A stretch of 32,823 nt of DNA, from positions 1-32,823 of IMG/VR virus record IMGVR_UViG_3300036770_004592; one strand, 5' to 3'. Under the pieces are notes generated by a model, which ran no database searches, was not told the DNA's origin, and was given only the letters and a program-made list of their open reading frames with translations. Both the position numbers and the translations under genes were made by a program. Shown one piece after another: positions 19,701 through 26,172 of the stretch (position 1 is its first letter; the number at the start of each line of letters is the position of its first letter). Source of the stretch: a virus.

Positions 19701-20081
19701 ATATTAGGCGAAGAAGATCCTTGGGATATTGAAGAATGGTTAATGTATACCTTATCAGGCCCGCTAAGTGGTATTATATTATTTGGAAGTGCTGCTGATA
19801 GTCTTATAAAGAAAATATATAATGAGCTCGCACCAGGTTTGGGTCTAGACAAAGTAAGGGTTTTTGGCCCATCTGCTCCCGCTCCAATAAGAGTTATTGA
19901 GGATGTAATTAAACTAAAAGATTCTCTTGATAAAGGTGCGAGTTTAAATGAGAGGGCTGATGATATTGCGACAGGTTTAGAATCAATTGGCACTATATTA
20001 AATCAACCAATAATTGGTAGTGCTGGATCTATATTAGATGCTATAACAGATCTTGTTAAGGCGACAGTTGAAAGAGAGTAA
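13752..20081 (+). CDS. Giant internal virion protein (T7 gp16-like) with a zinc metallopeptidase motif
   Basis: A 2109-aa protein, the largest in the genome, in the gp16 slot (T7 gp16 is 1318 aa). Hydrophobic Gly/Ala-rich segments at about 428-467, 586-605 and 1957-2020 could enter the host envelope. In the middle is HEFAH (His990, Glu991, His994), followed 37 residues later by QREFVADMLG with Glu1031 as the probable third zinc ligand, a gluzincin-like arrangement. The region from about 1200 to 1800 is charged and helical. T7 gp16 carries a transglycosylase at its N-terminus; I see none here. The metallopeptidase may cut virion or host proteins during ejection (inference). Start supported by the upstream motif; no Shine-Dalgarno. 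Confidence 0.85.
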   Translation: MPEFITEEQYLAVENIINNPPPGTTDYYMGEWKKHQNRYKEQQFRAGITDLTPNKTAKAGADQFETVKKYNEIYSKGIEGYDVTTEPDGQYLTSPEAIARRVNRNYLSTIYTGEKIDASNHDLVRTDFAKRFLSREDILDDVTFFNAVKDHVGKTVKNAEREQKIQQQAVVNYYEGLSLSDSLKQIQQFGPVDASNVRTIHQNLDSVINPVKPKIDNLLSALSRKTKPEVMKQYATETGKTVEEIKAEDKLIVDDFTNTLIQIHPDNRSKIMKKALGEAARKGKLEQEDPQGIYNETVKLFDEAVKSAKNVFEGYDAAMRMDAEVSLNKMSFAPGDELRSATLTEITTPEQARQYIMTQLRGGEIAPAVGPGARPFIPELNKIQLNENSTKLLRDAKAELSSVIDIDRKIGQLSKAVDPFREGILTDMATTLGSSVGIMGVYGLAGLAGPIGTAGGLSFVGTLYTGLNYDEIREKYPDLSPDKARNVAVASGGVEALLDLGQFSIITKAFKSLGVKEAVDLAGRGAASRFGIKAAETTIKTYIFELGIEFLQEGARPIVQEIFAQYDKEYSINISEEWADWKDAAPHIAIGMIPLAVIGGLGAGSKRIFADSALKKSIMKEGELTAFGLSQEQVVEVQNLVNNNMFDAARSRLQELNKDQNVLERRGDALQRIIAAQGIEEIRAFDEARRDGLIPKYTTNEQNNYVLEDGTILQDQRAYIEYTRSKIEELEIEYANTTKQLIEGGSAEVVDIDELNRRTSLIGRVKGLTVDQLRSYDSIFGTTAVEQSDVVDRLITSIVDKGPVEGIKSYLNEIYDNITEDVKLALGKDKTEGIETLYSIITGQSVAIRDENDMSGVNVVIKPADHIVDYEDVSIVEKNKEVDDTFYLAGLKGFDAARDSLEKNRLQSYSGSGGLNFVNIKGEQTSVGGKYVQTIVNTLEEQYNVRFFFVKGQKNDQGKYVGAYGISVDNAIIIDIDRARGSVLNHVLGHEFAHYLENTSAYKDMSDAIIRFSQKQFDDYRKVHGENTQREFVADMLGSNFRDINFWSKLTGEMYKANPTTADSFIGTVKAYLGGIKEMLPKSLQNREIDTESIQDFDKLQSAIIAGMLKGRADQSQQTGEAKFMEATPSSENRSVDYVSRKLRDQINYAMSRIQEAGGLPVGKEALLARLLTPQTEEQYTDYIENRKSSILRRINAERKAIDNLNIGRTLRNISNNLYTALKDNTTTLKQIAEAEAAKIAIDKDYTPLTLAQIQDIQKNPASKTMEYIETFNKARNEYLTEVVNVKIKYIYDALTGRITPDREDVKEWVKTLRDVIKESPIINNLFNNIDNALFETDIKKIKSELSEVYNELYTAEGVPREMSDEAFLNAMLKYSVYKTFGGWQKRNINEKENVITQALKLTSRAFLDNVQDIFVNPQTEELVEKSIKEIVENKNTIKRKVDRNPLIADTVEGIFSYLDNHITFSSELELISPSVGTPGRPITSELQKVNDMLINAYLNIQDEQIETQQSITSKVSKIFGITEKEAIKIIYDILTAKNKIKVTIKGKSVKLKEGYAAYILNIEDQLIYQDQLNSAGFTTEVLNDIRSQISKEVDALRRELRDDLIKIVKRNNQKLRDIGTFAIDPSEIFFPVQKQSLIRSVVDNFDIAYGNGIQSDAVENELADKNELEFDIDEQNINIISMYNTHAYHVIHKANVAQPINILKRIFTSKSVRDKINTYMGSDGIKGIFKFINALETGGITTTEFNRSQKRIVNQILSGTARASLGLNLKTYMVNMMSAANILLDTSIPTSIKIKSVFTAFSGMYEFGSKSALDKLIRRRKDAGANALLQIIKSDTTGISPGSKFYPIKQLSDRSLEWIGEIDANFLTFSAIAAYNAHYEIGKLEGLQGEELKLFAENGMVRSITKVAQPNMAATKSYLEQTSNPFFRTISMFMSESRKNLGIEYTVMRKNGILSREFLNIFLFNHLIIGSGAYALRALGGTILGEEDPWDIEEWLMYTLSGPLSGIILFGSAADSLIKKIYNELAPGLGLDKVRVFGPSAPAPIRVIEDVIKLKDSLDKGASLNERADDIATGLESIGTILNQPIIGSAGSILDAITDLVKATVERE

Positions 20082-20097
20082 AAATAAAACCGAAATA

Positions 20098-20111
20098 GAC
20101 TAAATATACAT
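20098..20111 (+). promoter_or_regulatory. Promoter-like motif GACTAAATA before the 96-aa gene
   Basis: GACTAAATA (20098-20106), spacer TACAT, ATG 20112, 16 bp after the stop of the giant gene. Confidence 0.7.
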
Positions 20112-20402
20112 ATGACAGAAGCAAAGTTTTTAACTCTTATTACATCTGCTACAGGAACCGCTTGGCAATCTCCTGCGAGTGTTGGTAATATTACAGTTCT
20201 TCACGTAATTAATAATACTGGACAAACTTGGGAATTTAGACGGAGCGGTGACACAGCTGCTGTGTTCCAACTTCCTGATGGTCTTGCTTATTCATTCCGT
20301 GGGTTAAGTAATTCCAATCAACTTCAATTCCGTAGAGCAGATTTATCAAACACTACTCTTACTGCTTATGCTGAGGCAGAACTTGAACACGATATAAGCT
20401 AA
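20112..20402 (+). CDS. Small beta-rich hypothetical protein, possible virion surface protein
   Basis: A 96-aa protein rich in Thr, Ser, Asn and aromatic residues with alternating strands (ITVLHVINNTGQTWEFRR), no signal peptide and no membrane segment. It is first in a tight run of four genes (1-bp gap, then an 8-bp overlap, then a 1-bp overlap) that leads to a glycosyltransferase. Composition and position before the fibre suggest a tail or head surface protein. No family recognised. Confidence 0.7.
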   Translation: MTEAKFLTLITSATGTAWQSPASVGNITVLHVINNTGQTWEFRRSGDTAAVFQLPDGLAYSFRGLSNSNQLQFRRADLSNTTLTAYAEAELEHDIS

Positions 20403-20403
20403 T

Positions 20404-20811
20404 ATGATATCTCGTAAAGCAAGTAGATTCTCTGGCGGGTCTGGAGGCGGGTCAGGAGCAGGTACAATCGAAAGATATTTCGAGCGACTTGTTACTGACC
20501 AAGCGCTTAATACTATTCTATCTGATATGTTTCTCTTTGTTGTTCCAGAAAATGGAACTGTTAAGAGAATTGATGCGGAAGTAGTAACACCAGGATCCTC
20601 AGATGTAACAATTAGTATAAACAAAAATAATACTGTTTTAAAAGATCTAATTAATGTCACTGAAGCAGGTAACGGAACATCTGGCCGATTATATATTTCT
20701 GAATCTGTATCAAGCTCTGTTGTAGCTGGAGATGAAATAAGCGTTACTATCGATAGTGACGGAACTGATGCTGTAGGGTTATATGTAGCAGTATTAATAG
20801 AAGATGAGTAA
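20404..20811 (+). CDS. Gly-rich-anchored beta protein, copy 1 of a related pair
   Basis: A 135-aa protein with a short basic N-terminus, a Gly/Ser linker (GGSGGGSGAG at about 11-20) and a beta-rich domain of about 110 aa (FVVPENGTVKRIDAEVV, then DVTISINKNNTVL). The next protein has the same plan and a recognisable match (xxPxxGxIxxVxx...SxVxIxxxxN), so the two look like diverged tandem duplicates. Such jelly-roll-like modules with a flexible N-terminal linker suit virion decoration or receptor contact (inference). It overlaps the next gene by 8 bp. Confidence 0.75.
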   Translation: MISRKASRFSGGSGGGSGAGTIERYFERLVTDQALNTILSDMFLFVVPENGTVKRIDAEVVTPGSSDVTISINKNNTVLKDLINVTEAGNGTSGRLYISESVSSSVVAGDEISVTIDSDGTDAVGLYVAVLIEDE

Positions 20812-21232
20812 TAAATATCGAAAGCATTATAATATAGGCGGTGGAGGAACTGCTGCTTCTTCTTCATATATAGAAAAAGAATTGTATGGACCTACAGAAG
20901 AAATACAAGGTGAAGAAAAGTTTTGCTTTATTTCACCCGTAAGTGGTCGTATTGCTAACGTTTGTTGCTACGCTGAACCAGCAACCTCTACGGTAAGTAT
21001 AGTTTTTTATAATAATGGTGTTTCATTTGAAACTATCGATATGGAAACTACCGATACTAGTAATTATACAGGTAAGATCTATAAGAGCTCTAATCTTACA
21101 AATGTTGGTACAATTCCTGGTGACGAATTTAAGGTCGTTATTACTCAAACCGGTGAAGATGCGTATGGTCTCGGTAAAGCGAAAGGTCTTGTTGTTGGGT
21201 TTGTATTAGATGAATATATTCCACCTAGTTAA
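20804..21232 (+). CDS. Gly-rich-anchored beta protein, copy 2 of a related pair
   Basis: A 142-aa protein with a basic N-terminus (MSNKYRKHYNI), a GGGGTAASSS linker and a beta domain (CFISPVSGRIANVCC, STVSIVFYNNGVSFETI, then GDEFKVVITQTGEDAYGL). The GDE-x-x-V-x-x-x motif near the end matches GDEISVTI in copy 1. It overlaps copy 1 by 8 bp, and its stop overlaps the glycosyltransferase start by 1 bp, so the three are translationally linked. A virion surface role is inferred. Confidence 0.75.
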   Translation: MSNKYRKHYNIGGGGTAASSSYIEKELYGPTEEIQGEEKFCFISPVSGRIANVCCYAEPATSTVSIVFYNNGVSFETIDMETTDTSNYTGKIYKSSNLTNVGTIPGDEFKVVITQTGEDAYGLGKAKGLVVGFVLDEYIPPS

Positions 21233-22149
21233 TGATTCGAGGTAGACCTATTATAAAGGATAGCTTAAGGAGTAATATTAACACCTCTCCTATTATTGCC
21301 CCATACTTGCGCCAAAACAACTCTACATTATATAATAACACAGTGGAAGATAAAGAATTAATTGTACATCATCTTGAAAATAGAGCATCAAAGAGCAAAA
21401 AAACTTTGATATATTATACTGTTTTTGGTTCAGTTTATAAAGAGATATTCGAATATAGTTTAAAATCAGTAAGATATTTTTATCCAGAAGCAGATATAGT
21501 TTGTATTTCCGATCAAACAGATTTACCGGTAGACACACTATTACAAGCGCCTGTAGATGATTTTATACAAGCCTCAATGAAGAAGCTTGATATATTTTTA
21601 GCATTAGGAAGTAAAATTTATAATTACGATCAGGTGTTGTTTCTTGATGCTGACGTGTTAGCTATTAAACCGTTAAACTTTTTAAACGGTAAAGCTACTA
21701 ATAATAAAATAGAAGTAGTCAAATCAGGTCAATATAGTAATATTAATCCTGAATCGTTTGTAAATCACTTTCACGGTATTAATCTACCGCTTAGTGATAA
21801 ACAAAAGAAAGATATAATAAAAAAGAAAATTATGCCATTTAATGCTGGGCATTTCTTGTTTACTCCAAACAAAGAATTAAAAGACGATTTTGATAATATT
21901 CGATGGCTAAGTAAAATTTGGCCTGGAGATTATTTTTATGAACAAGGGTTCATGAACTACTATTTTGGCATTGTAAAACAGAGTGTATCATATAAAGTTT
22001 TAAATCCTAATGTAGAGTTCTGTTCGCTTAATAAAGGAGAAACCCCAAAAGGCAACCGCGCTCTTATTCATTTTATCGGATCGCAAATTACTCCCGAAGT
22101 TAAACTCAACGCTATGAAAAATGCCTACGAGCGATTTATACAAGGTTAA
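21232..22149 (+). CDS. Glycosyltransferase, GT8/glycogenin-like
   Basis: A 305-aa protein with a GT-A type fold after about 55 extra N-terminal residues. KTLIYYTVFG (57-66) is the first strand, YSLKSVRYFYPEADIVCISD the nucleotide-sugar region, and FLDADVL carries the Asp-x-Asp metal-binding triad at 139-141. FNAGHFLF and the late segment DYFYEQGFMNYYFG fit the acceptor-side motifs of GT8 enzymes. The N-terminal extension could dock it to the neighbouring surface proteins. It starts on the stop of the preceding gene (TAATG) and overlaps the sulfotransferase gene by 29 bp. It could decorate virion proteins or host surface glycans. Donor and acceptor cannot be read from sequence. Confidence 0.83.
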   Translation: MIRGRPIIKDSLRSNINTSPIIAPYLRQNNSTLYNNTVEDKELIVHHLENRASKSKKTLIYYTVFGSVYKEIFEYSLKSVRYFYPEADIVCISDQTDLPVDTLLQAPVDDFIQASMKKLDIFLALGSKIYNYDQVLFLDADVLAIKPLNFLNGKATNNKIEVVKSGQYSNINPESFVNHFHGINLPLSDKQKKDIIKKKIMPFNAGHFLFTPNKELKDDFDNIRWLSKIWPGDYFYEQGFMNYYFGIVKQSVSYKVLNPNVEFCSLNKGETPKGNRALIHFIGSQITPEVKLNAMKNAYERFIQG

Positions 22150-22642
22150 CTTTATACACATTCCTAAAACAGCAGGAACGACTATAGAGAAATATATTGG
22201 AACTGCTACACTCGAAGAGGGATGGCAAAACTGTTATGATTCACCTCAGCATCGATTTGCTTCTGAGTATCCAAAAAATAATTATTTTACCTTTACTGTA
22301 GTTCGTAATCCATATGATAGAATAATATCTGAATATCATTGGAGAAACGTAGACGAAGATGTAAACGATTTTGTTGAAAGAGCTATATATACAGCAGATA
22401 ATCCAGAGTGGGATAGACATATATTACCACAATCAAATTTTGTTGATGTAGATGGGGTTAAAGTATTTAAATATGAGAACATCAACGCGCTGTTTACTAT
22501 TTTAACGGGACTTATAAGCTATCCCATTCCCCGCGCTACTCCTAAAATATATGAGAAGTATATTTTAAACACAAGCAGTGTTGAGCTTATTAATGAGTTT
22601 TATAATGAAGACTTTAAACGGTTCTCGTATAATAAACTCTAA
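22121..22642 (+). CDS. Sulfotransferase (PAPS-dependent, Sulfotransfer_2-like)
   Basis: A 173-aa compact sulfotransferase. FIHIPKTAGTT (11-21) is the 5'-phosphosulfate-binding loop, and VVRNPYDRIISEYHW (60-74, Arg62 and Ser70) is the 3'-phosphate-binding motif. FVDVDGVKVFKYENI and the C-terminal ELINEFYNEDFKRFSY are usual for this family. It is shorter than most relatives (about 200-250 aa), mainly in the middle. It overlaps the glycosyltransferase by 29 bp, so a sugar is probably added and then sulfated, or both enzymes act on one polymer. The start at 22121 gives residues before the IPKTAGTT loop as in relatives; no better start is visible. Confidence 0.9.
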   Translation: MPTSDLYKVNFIHIPKTAGTTIEKYIGTATLEEGWQNCYDSPQHRFASEYPKNNYFTFTVVRNPYDRIISEYHWRNVDEDVNDFVERAIYTADNPEWDRHILPQSNFVDVDGVKVFKYENINALFTILTGLISYPIPRATPKIYEKYILNTSSVELINEFYNEDFKRFSYNKL

Positions 22643-22645
22643 AAT

Positions 22646-22662
22646 GACTAAATACATATAGC
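22646..22662 (+). promoter_or_regulatory. Promoter-like motif GACTAAATA before the tail fibre gene
   Basis: GACTAAATA (22646-22654) with an 8-nt spacer to ATG 22663, 3 nt longer than the usual spacing. It marks the true 5' end of the fibre gene, upstream of the reading-frame break. Confidence 0.68.
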
Positions 22663-24911
22663 ATGTCAATAAACTGGAAATTCGCAAACTTTCAAAGTGT
22701 CCCCAATACCGCTATTGAAGGTCTAAGCTCTGTCAATCAGGGACAACTTTTGGCCAACAAATCAATGGAGATGTTATTACTGTTGACCTTGGATTAGAAA
22801 CAACTGATTCTCCAGTCTTTGAAAACCTTACACTTAATGGCAACCTCACCGCTAAAGGTAATCTTACATATCTTGATACCAATGTCTCGGTTACGAGTGC
22901 GATGGAAATCGAAAATGCTGGAACAGGTCCCGCTCTTATTGTAAATCAAACAGGAACAGAACCCATAGTAGATTTTAGAGATGATGGGCAATCTGCTTTT
23001 TTTATTGCTGATGGAGGCAATGTTGGTATTGGAACAACAACACCAGATAAAGAATTAGTAGTAAACGGGAATGCTTCACTTAATGGATACTTATCTGCTG
23101 ACTCTGTTAAATTTAATATTGGAGCAGGTATATTAGATCCGGATCAAGGCGAATTATCCTGGGACGAAGACGATCAGACCTTACATTTTGGAATGAACGG
23201 AGTTACCTCCCGTATATCCCAGAATGAATTTATAAGAATTAAAGCAGACGTAACAATAAAAAAAGGTCAAGCAGTAAGAGCAACAGGCGCGTCTGGAGAC
23301 GGTTCTGGTAATATTACTGGTGCTTTATACAGTGCGAGTAGTGCGAGTGGTATAGATGAAATATATTTTATTGGCGTAGCAGCTGAAGACATGGGGCCTA
23401 ACGATTTCGGATTTGTATCCACTTTTGGTAAAGTAAAAGAAGTAGAAGTATCAGATACAAGAGGTAGTGATGACCCAGAATATGGATTAACTGCTCAAAA
23501 TGGTTGGGCTATTGGAACCATCTTATATGTATCTACGACAGAGCCTGGTAAGTATACCCAAACTCAACCATTGGCGCCTAATAGAGATATACCTTGTGTA
23601 ATTATTGTATCTACTAACGGAACAAAGAGAGGCTTCTTTGTAAGATATGAGCATGGATATAGTCTCAATGACATTCACGATGTAAGATATGACTTACCAT
23701 TAGTTGATGGCGACTTACTTACTTGGAATAATAATATTAGTGCTTGGACAAATAAATCTGAAACAGATCCAATATTCTCTACCTGGGCGCAAGCTAATAG
23801 CGCTAATTACGACTCAGTTTATACCACTGTTAACACAAATAGCGCTGGATGGGACGGAGGCACATTAAACTATCAAAGATGGTTTTTCACCGGAGATGGA
23901 ACTAATGATACGTTTAATATAGCGGGAATGGTGGAAAATGATGAAGAGGGTTATAGGGTTTATGTTAATAACGTCGTAGTAGATCCTAATGAATACCAGA
24001 TTATTCCTGCTACAAATTCTATCGCATTTGATACAACCCCTATAAGCGGTGCTGAAATACTTATTATTGGTCAATATGCTTCTCAGATTATTACATTATC
24101 AGCAACAGGAGATTTTGTTGAAGATTTTGGATATACACAAGCAGGATCATTAACAGGAACAAGACCATCAGGTTCATTTACAAGAACAAATCCTAAACTT
24201 GATTCTATATATACTACAACTAATATAAACAGTGCGAGTTGGAATGCTGCTTATACTAGTACAAATAGCAATAGTGCTAAATGGGAGTCTGTCTATACTA
24301 CAACTAACACAAATAGCGCCACTAATTGGAACAATACAGAAGGTAAGTCAGCTTATACCACTACGCAAAGTAATAGTGCGAGTTGGAATCAATTCTGCCC
24401 TACAGGTTCAGTATTAACTTATGCTGGCTCTGCTGCTCCTAACGGGTGGTTATTATGTGATGGCTCGGCTGTATCGAGATCAACATATGCTGGTCTATTT
24501 GCCGTAGTAGGGTCCATCTATGGTAATGGTGATGGGTCTACAACATTCAACCTTCCCGATCTTCGCGGTCGTGTTGCTGCGGGTAAAGATGATATGGATA
24601 ATTCGGTTGGCACAGGTGGAGGTACTGCTGGTAGATTAACAAACAGCGGAACCGGAAATTCTGGTATCGATGGAACCTTGCTTGGAGCTGCTAGCGGGTC
24701 TGACAGGCATACTCTCACGATCAACCAGATGCCCGCTCACACTCACGACCAATGGGATCCTGCTGCATTTGCCGCGTCGAGTGTTGTAGCTGGAGGTTCG
24801 CGGCGAGAAATTGCTGCTACTTCAAATACCGATACCGGTAGTACAGGCGGAGGTGCAGCGCATCCGATTGTTCAGCCAACTATTGTTCTTAATATGATAA
24901 TTCGCACGTAA
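22663..24911 (+). CDS. Tail fibre with C-terminal collar domain; reading frame broken near 22740
   Basis: The gene starts at ATG 22663 behind a GACTAAATA motif, but that frame stops at TAG 22792-22794. The protein continues in the -1 frame: NQG is followed by TTFGQQINGDVITVDLG from 22743. Adding one G to the GGG at 22740-22742 would restore a 749-aa protein. Parts in order: N-terminal tail-binding piece, beta-rich shaft with NVGIGTTTP (a common fibre motif), a central domain with KKGQAVRATG, repeats of the type YTTTNxNSAxW, and a collar domain (CPTGSVLTYAG, GWLLCDGSAVSR, FNLPDLRGRVAAG, MPAHTHDQW). The long remaining ORF starts at 22902 if the break is real. It probably recognises the host receptor. 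Confidence 0.82.
23792..24396 (+). repeat. Coding repeats of the fibre shaft, YTTTNxNSAxW type
   Basis: One copy lies near 23792-23851 (DSVYTTVNTNSAGW) and a run of about four or five imperfect copies lies at 24201-24396 (IYTTTNINSASW, AYTSTNSNSAKW, VYTTTNTNSAT, AYTTTQSNSASW). Units are 11-14 aa and could be recombined or change in number. Similar repeats are common in marine phage fibres (recollection, not a search). Confidence 0.85.
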
Positions 24912-24924
24912 AATCGGTAAGTCA

Positions 24925-24938
24925 GACTAAATATTATT
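24925..24938 (+). promoter_or_regulatory. Promoter-like motif GACTAAATA before the 134-aa gene
   Basis: GACTAAATA (24925-24933), spacer TTATT, ATG 24939. Confidence 0.7.
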
Positions 24939-25343
24939 ATGAATATTAAAGATACCTCTCTTATCGGAGCTCGCGTTGAAAAATGGGACAGTTATGCTGA
25001 AAAGCTTGAGAAGCTGGACGAATCAGTTAAAGCACTTAAGGATAAGATAATTGAAGTTCATAAAGATCTCACTCAATTAGCAAGACAAGAAAGACGGGAA
25101 CAACAACAAGAGAAACAAGGAAAGCCCTCTGTAGTTAACAGTATCAAAGTAGATCTAGGCGCAGAGTATAACTGCTACCTTACTAACATATTTGTAATAT
25201 ATCAAGCACGAAAGGGTAGTCCCACTGAGCCGGTATTCTTTGCTGATGCTGAAGGTGATTCTCAACTACTTGAATGGCATGAGTTTTATGACTTCTATAG
25301 AGAGTATGCTTTTACTGTAATAGAAGACCGCGCAGGAAACTAA
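24939..25343 (+). CDS. Hypothetical protein with N-terminal coiled coil
   Basis: A 134-aa protein. Residues about 14-65 form a probable coiled coil (WDSYAEKLEKLDESVKALKD, then QLARQERREQQQEKQ). The rest is a small alpha/beta part with several aromatic residues (EWHEFYDFYREYAF). No membrane segment or signal. It follows the fibre gene with its own motif and precedes a small membrane protein. It could be a fibre partner or a lysis accessory protein; I recognise no family. Confidence 0.72.
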   Translation: MNIKDTSLIGARVEKWDSYAEKLEKLDESVKALKDKIIEVHKDLTQLARQERREQQQEKQGKPSVVNSIKVDLGAEYNCYLTNIFVIYQARKGSPTEPVFFADAEGDSQLLEWHEFYDFYREYAFTVIEDRAGN

Positions 25344-25351
25344 TTCTACAA

Positions 25352-25363
25352 ACAAATAAATAT
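25352..25363 (+). promoter_or_regulatory. Weak promoter-like motif ACAAATA before the 80-aa membrane protein
   Basis: ACAAATA (25352-25358), spacer AATAT, ATG 25364. It departs from the consensus at the second base but keeps the 5-nt spacing. Confidence 0.45.
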
Positions 25364-25606
25364 ATGAGAATGCCTGCTATAGTACAGAAAAACCTAAGTG
25401 TAATTATAACAGTGATTACCTTTATCTTTACAGCAGGTATTGTATACGCTAAATTGGAGTATACAAATAGTGCTTTGAATCAATATATAAATATGACTCA
25501 AAGTCTGCAAAAAGAAGTTGTGCGTATTGATAAGGAAACAGCTACTATATTGAAAGACCTACAGTATATAAAAGAAGGTATTCAGGAAATTAAAGGAAAG
25601 TTATAA
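25364..25606 (+). CDS. Small membrane protein with coiled coil, possible holin/spanin-type lysis protein
   Basis: An 80-aa protein with a short N-terminus, one hydrophobic segment at about 11-29 (SVIITVITFIFTAGIVYA) and then a charged helical coiled coil (about 40-80; KEVVRIDKETATILKDL). This N-in signal-anchor layout resembles i-spanins and some pinholin-like or haemolysin XhlA-like phage proteins. The lysis role is inferred from layout and position after the tail genes. It is 1 bp from the next gene. Confidence 0.65.
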   Translation: MRMPAIVQKNLSVIITVITFIFTAGIVYAKLEYTNSALNQYINMTQSLQKEVVRIDKETATILKDLQYIKEGIQEIKGKL

Positions 25607-25607
25607 T

Positions 25608-25733
25608 ATGCCACTCAAAAAAGGAAAATCTAAAACAGTTCTCAATGCTAATATTAGAGAGCTAATGAAGTCAGGAAGACCTCAAAAACAAGCTGTAGCT
25701 ATAGCACTACAAGCTCAAAAGAAATCAAAGTGA
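25608..25733 (+). CDS. 41-aa basic protein of the MPLKKGKS type (DUF6496-like)
   Basis: A 41-aa Lys-rich protein: MPLKKGKSKTVL, then NIRELMKSGRPQKQAVAIAL and a Lys-rich end. Tiny proteins with this pattern (PxKxGxSxxxxxxNIxxxxxxGxPxxQAVAIAL) are widespread in phages and some are grouped as DUF6496; their function is not known to me. It starts 1 bp after the membrane protein stop and its 3' end overlaps the convergent gene on the minus strand by 9 bp. Confidence 0.85.
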   Translation: MPLKKGKSKTVLNANIRELMKSGRPQKQAVAIALQAQKKSK

Positions 25734-26171
25734 TTCTCTAATTGCTCGAACGAGGAATAGAATCTTTACTGCTCCACTGTAGCGTAGATCGAGAATAATA
25801 TCTCCAGCAACATCTACAAGCTCGGATAAGCAATCTGTAGAGATTTCCTTATAGTTTTCATCTACTATATACAGATCGTCTGACGTAATTCCAAATAGTG
25901 TAGAATTATTCATACGAACATAATCAAGGATTTTGTTATAATCCTGTATTCTATCAGGTGTAGATGCGCAGGTTTTCTTAAACTCATTAATAATATCATC
26001 AAGATTATCCTGAATGCCATTAGAAATAATAAGACTAAGCCGATTACAAACCGGCTTAATCTTAACTTTTCGAAGCAAAATAGGTTGTGAATACTTCCTT
26101 TTACGGAAGAGATTAACCATATCTAACTTTTCGACATATTTTTTTATTACTTCAATATAAAGAGCATCCAT
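25725..26171 (-). CDS. Hypothetical protein downstream of the second GIY-YIG gene
   Basis: A 148-aa protein read leftward. ATG 26171 lies 1 bp after the stop of the GIY-YIG gene, so the two form an operon. In-frame upstream ATGs (26222, 26357) would overlap the endonuclease gene and are less likely. The N-terminal half is basic (NLFRKRKYSQPILLRKVKIK), and the C-terminal half is acidic and helical with a hydrophobic end (AVKILFLVRAIRES). No motif recognised. It may be a passenger of the homing element or an older resident interrupted by it. Confidence 0.7.
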   Translation of the reverse strand: MDALYIEVIKKYVEKLDMVNLFRKRKYSQPILLRKVKIKPVCNRLSLIISNGIQDNLDDIINEFKKTCASTPDRIQDYNKILDYVRMNNSTLFGITSDDLYIVDENYKEISTDCLSELVDVAGDIILDLRYSGAVKILFLVRAIRESL

Positions 26172-26172
26172 T

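Noticed and set aside
22738-22746. Classical -1 programmed frameshift site in the fibre gene
   Set aside because: The sequence TCAGGGACA does not fit X-XXY-YYZ, and I see no obvious downstream pseudoknot; an indel in the G-run is simpler.
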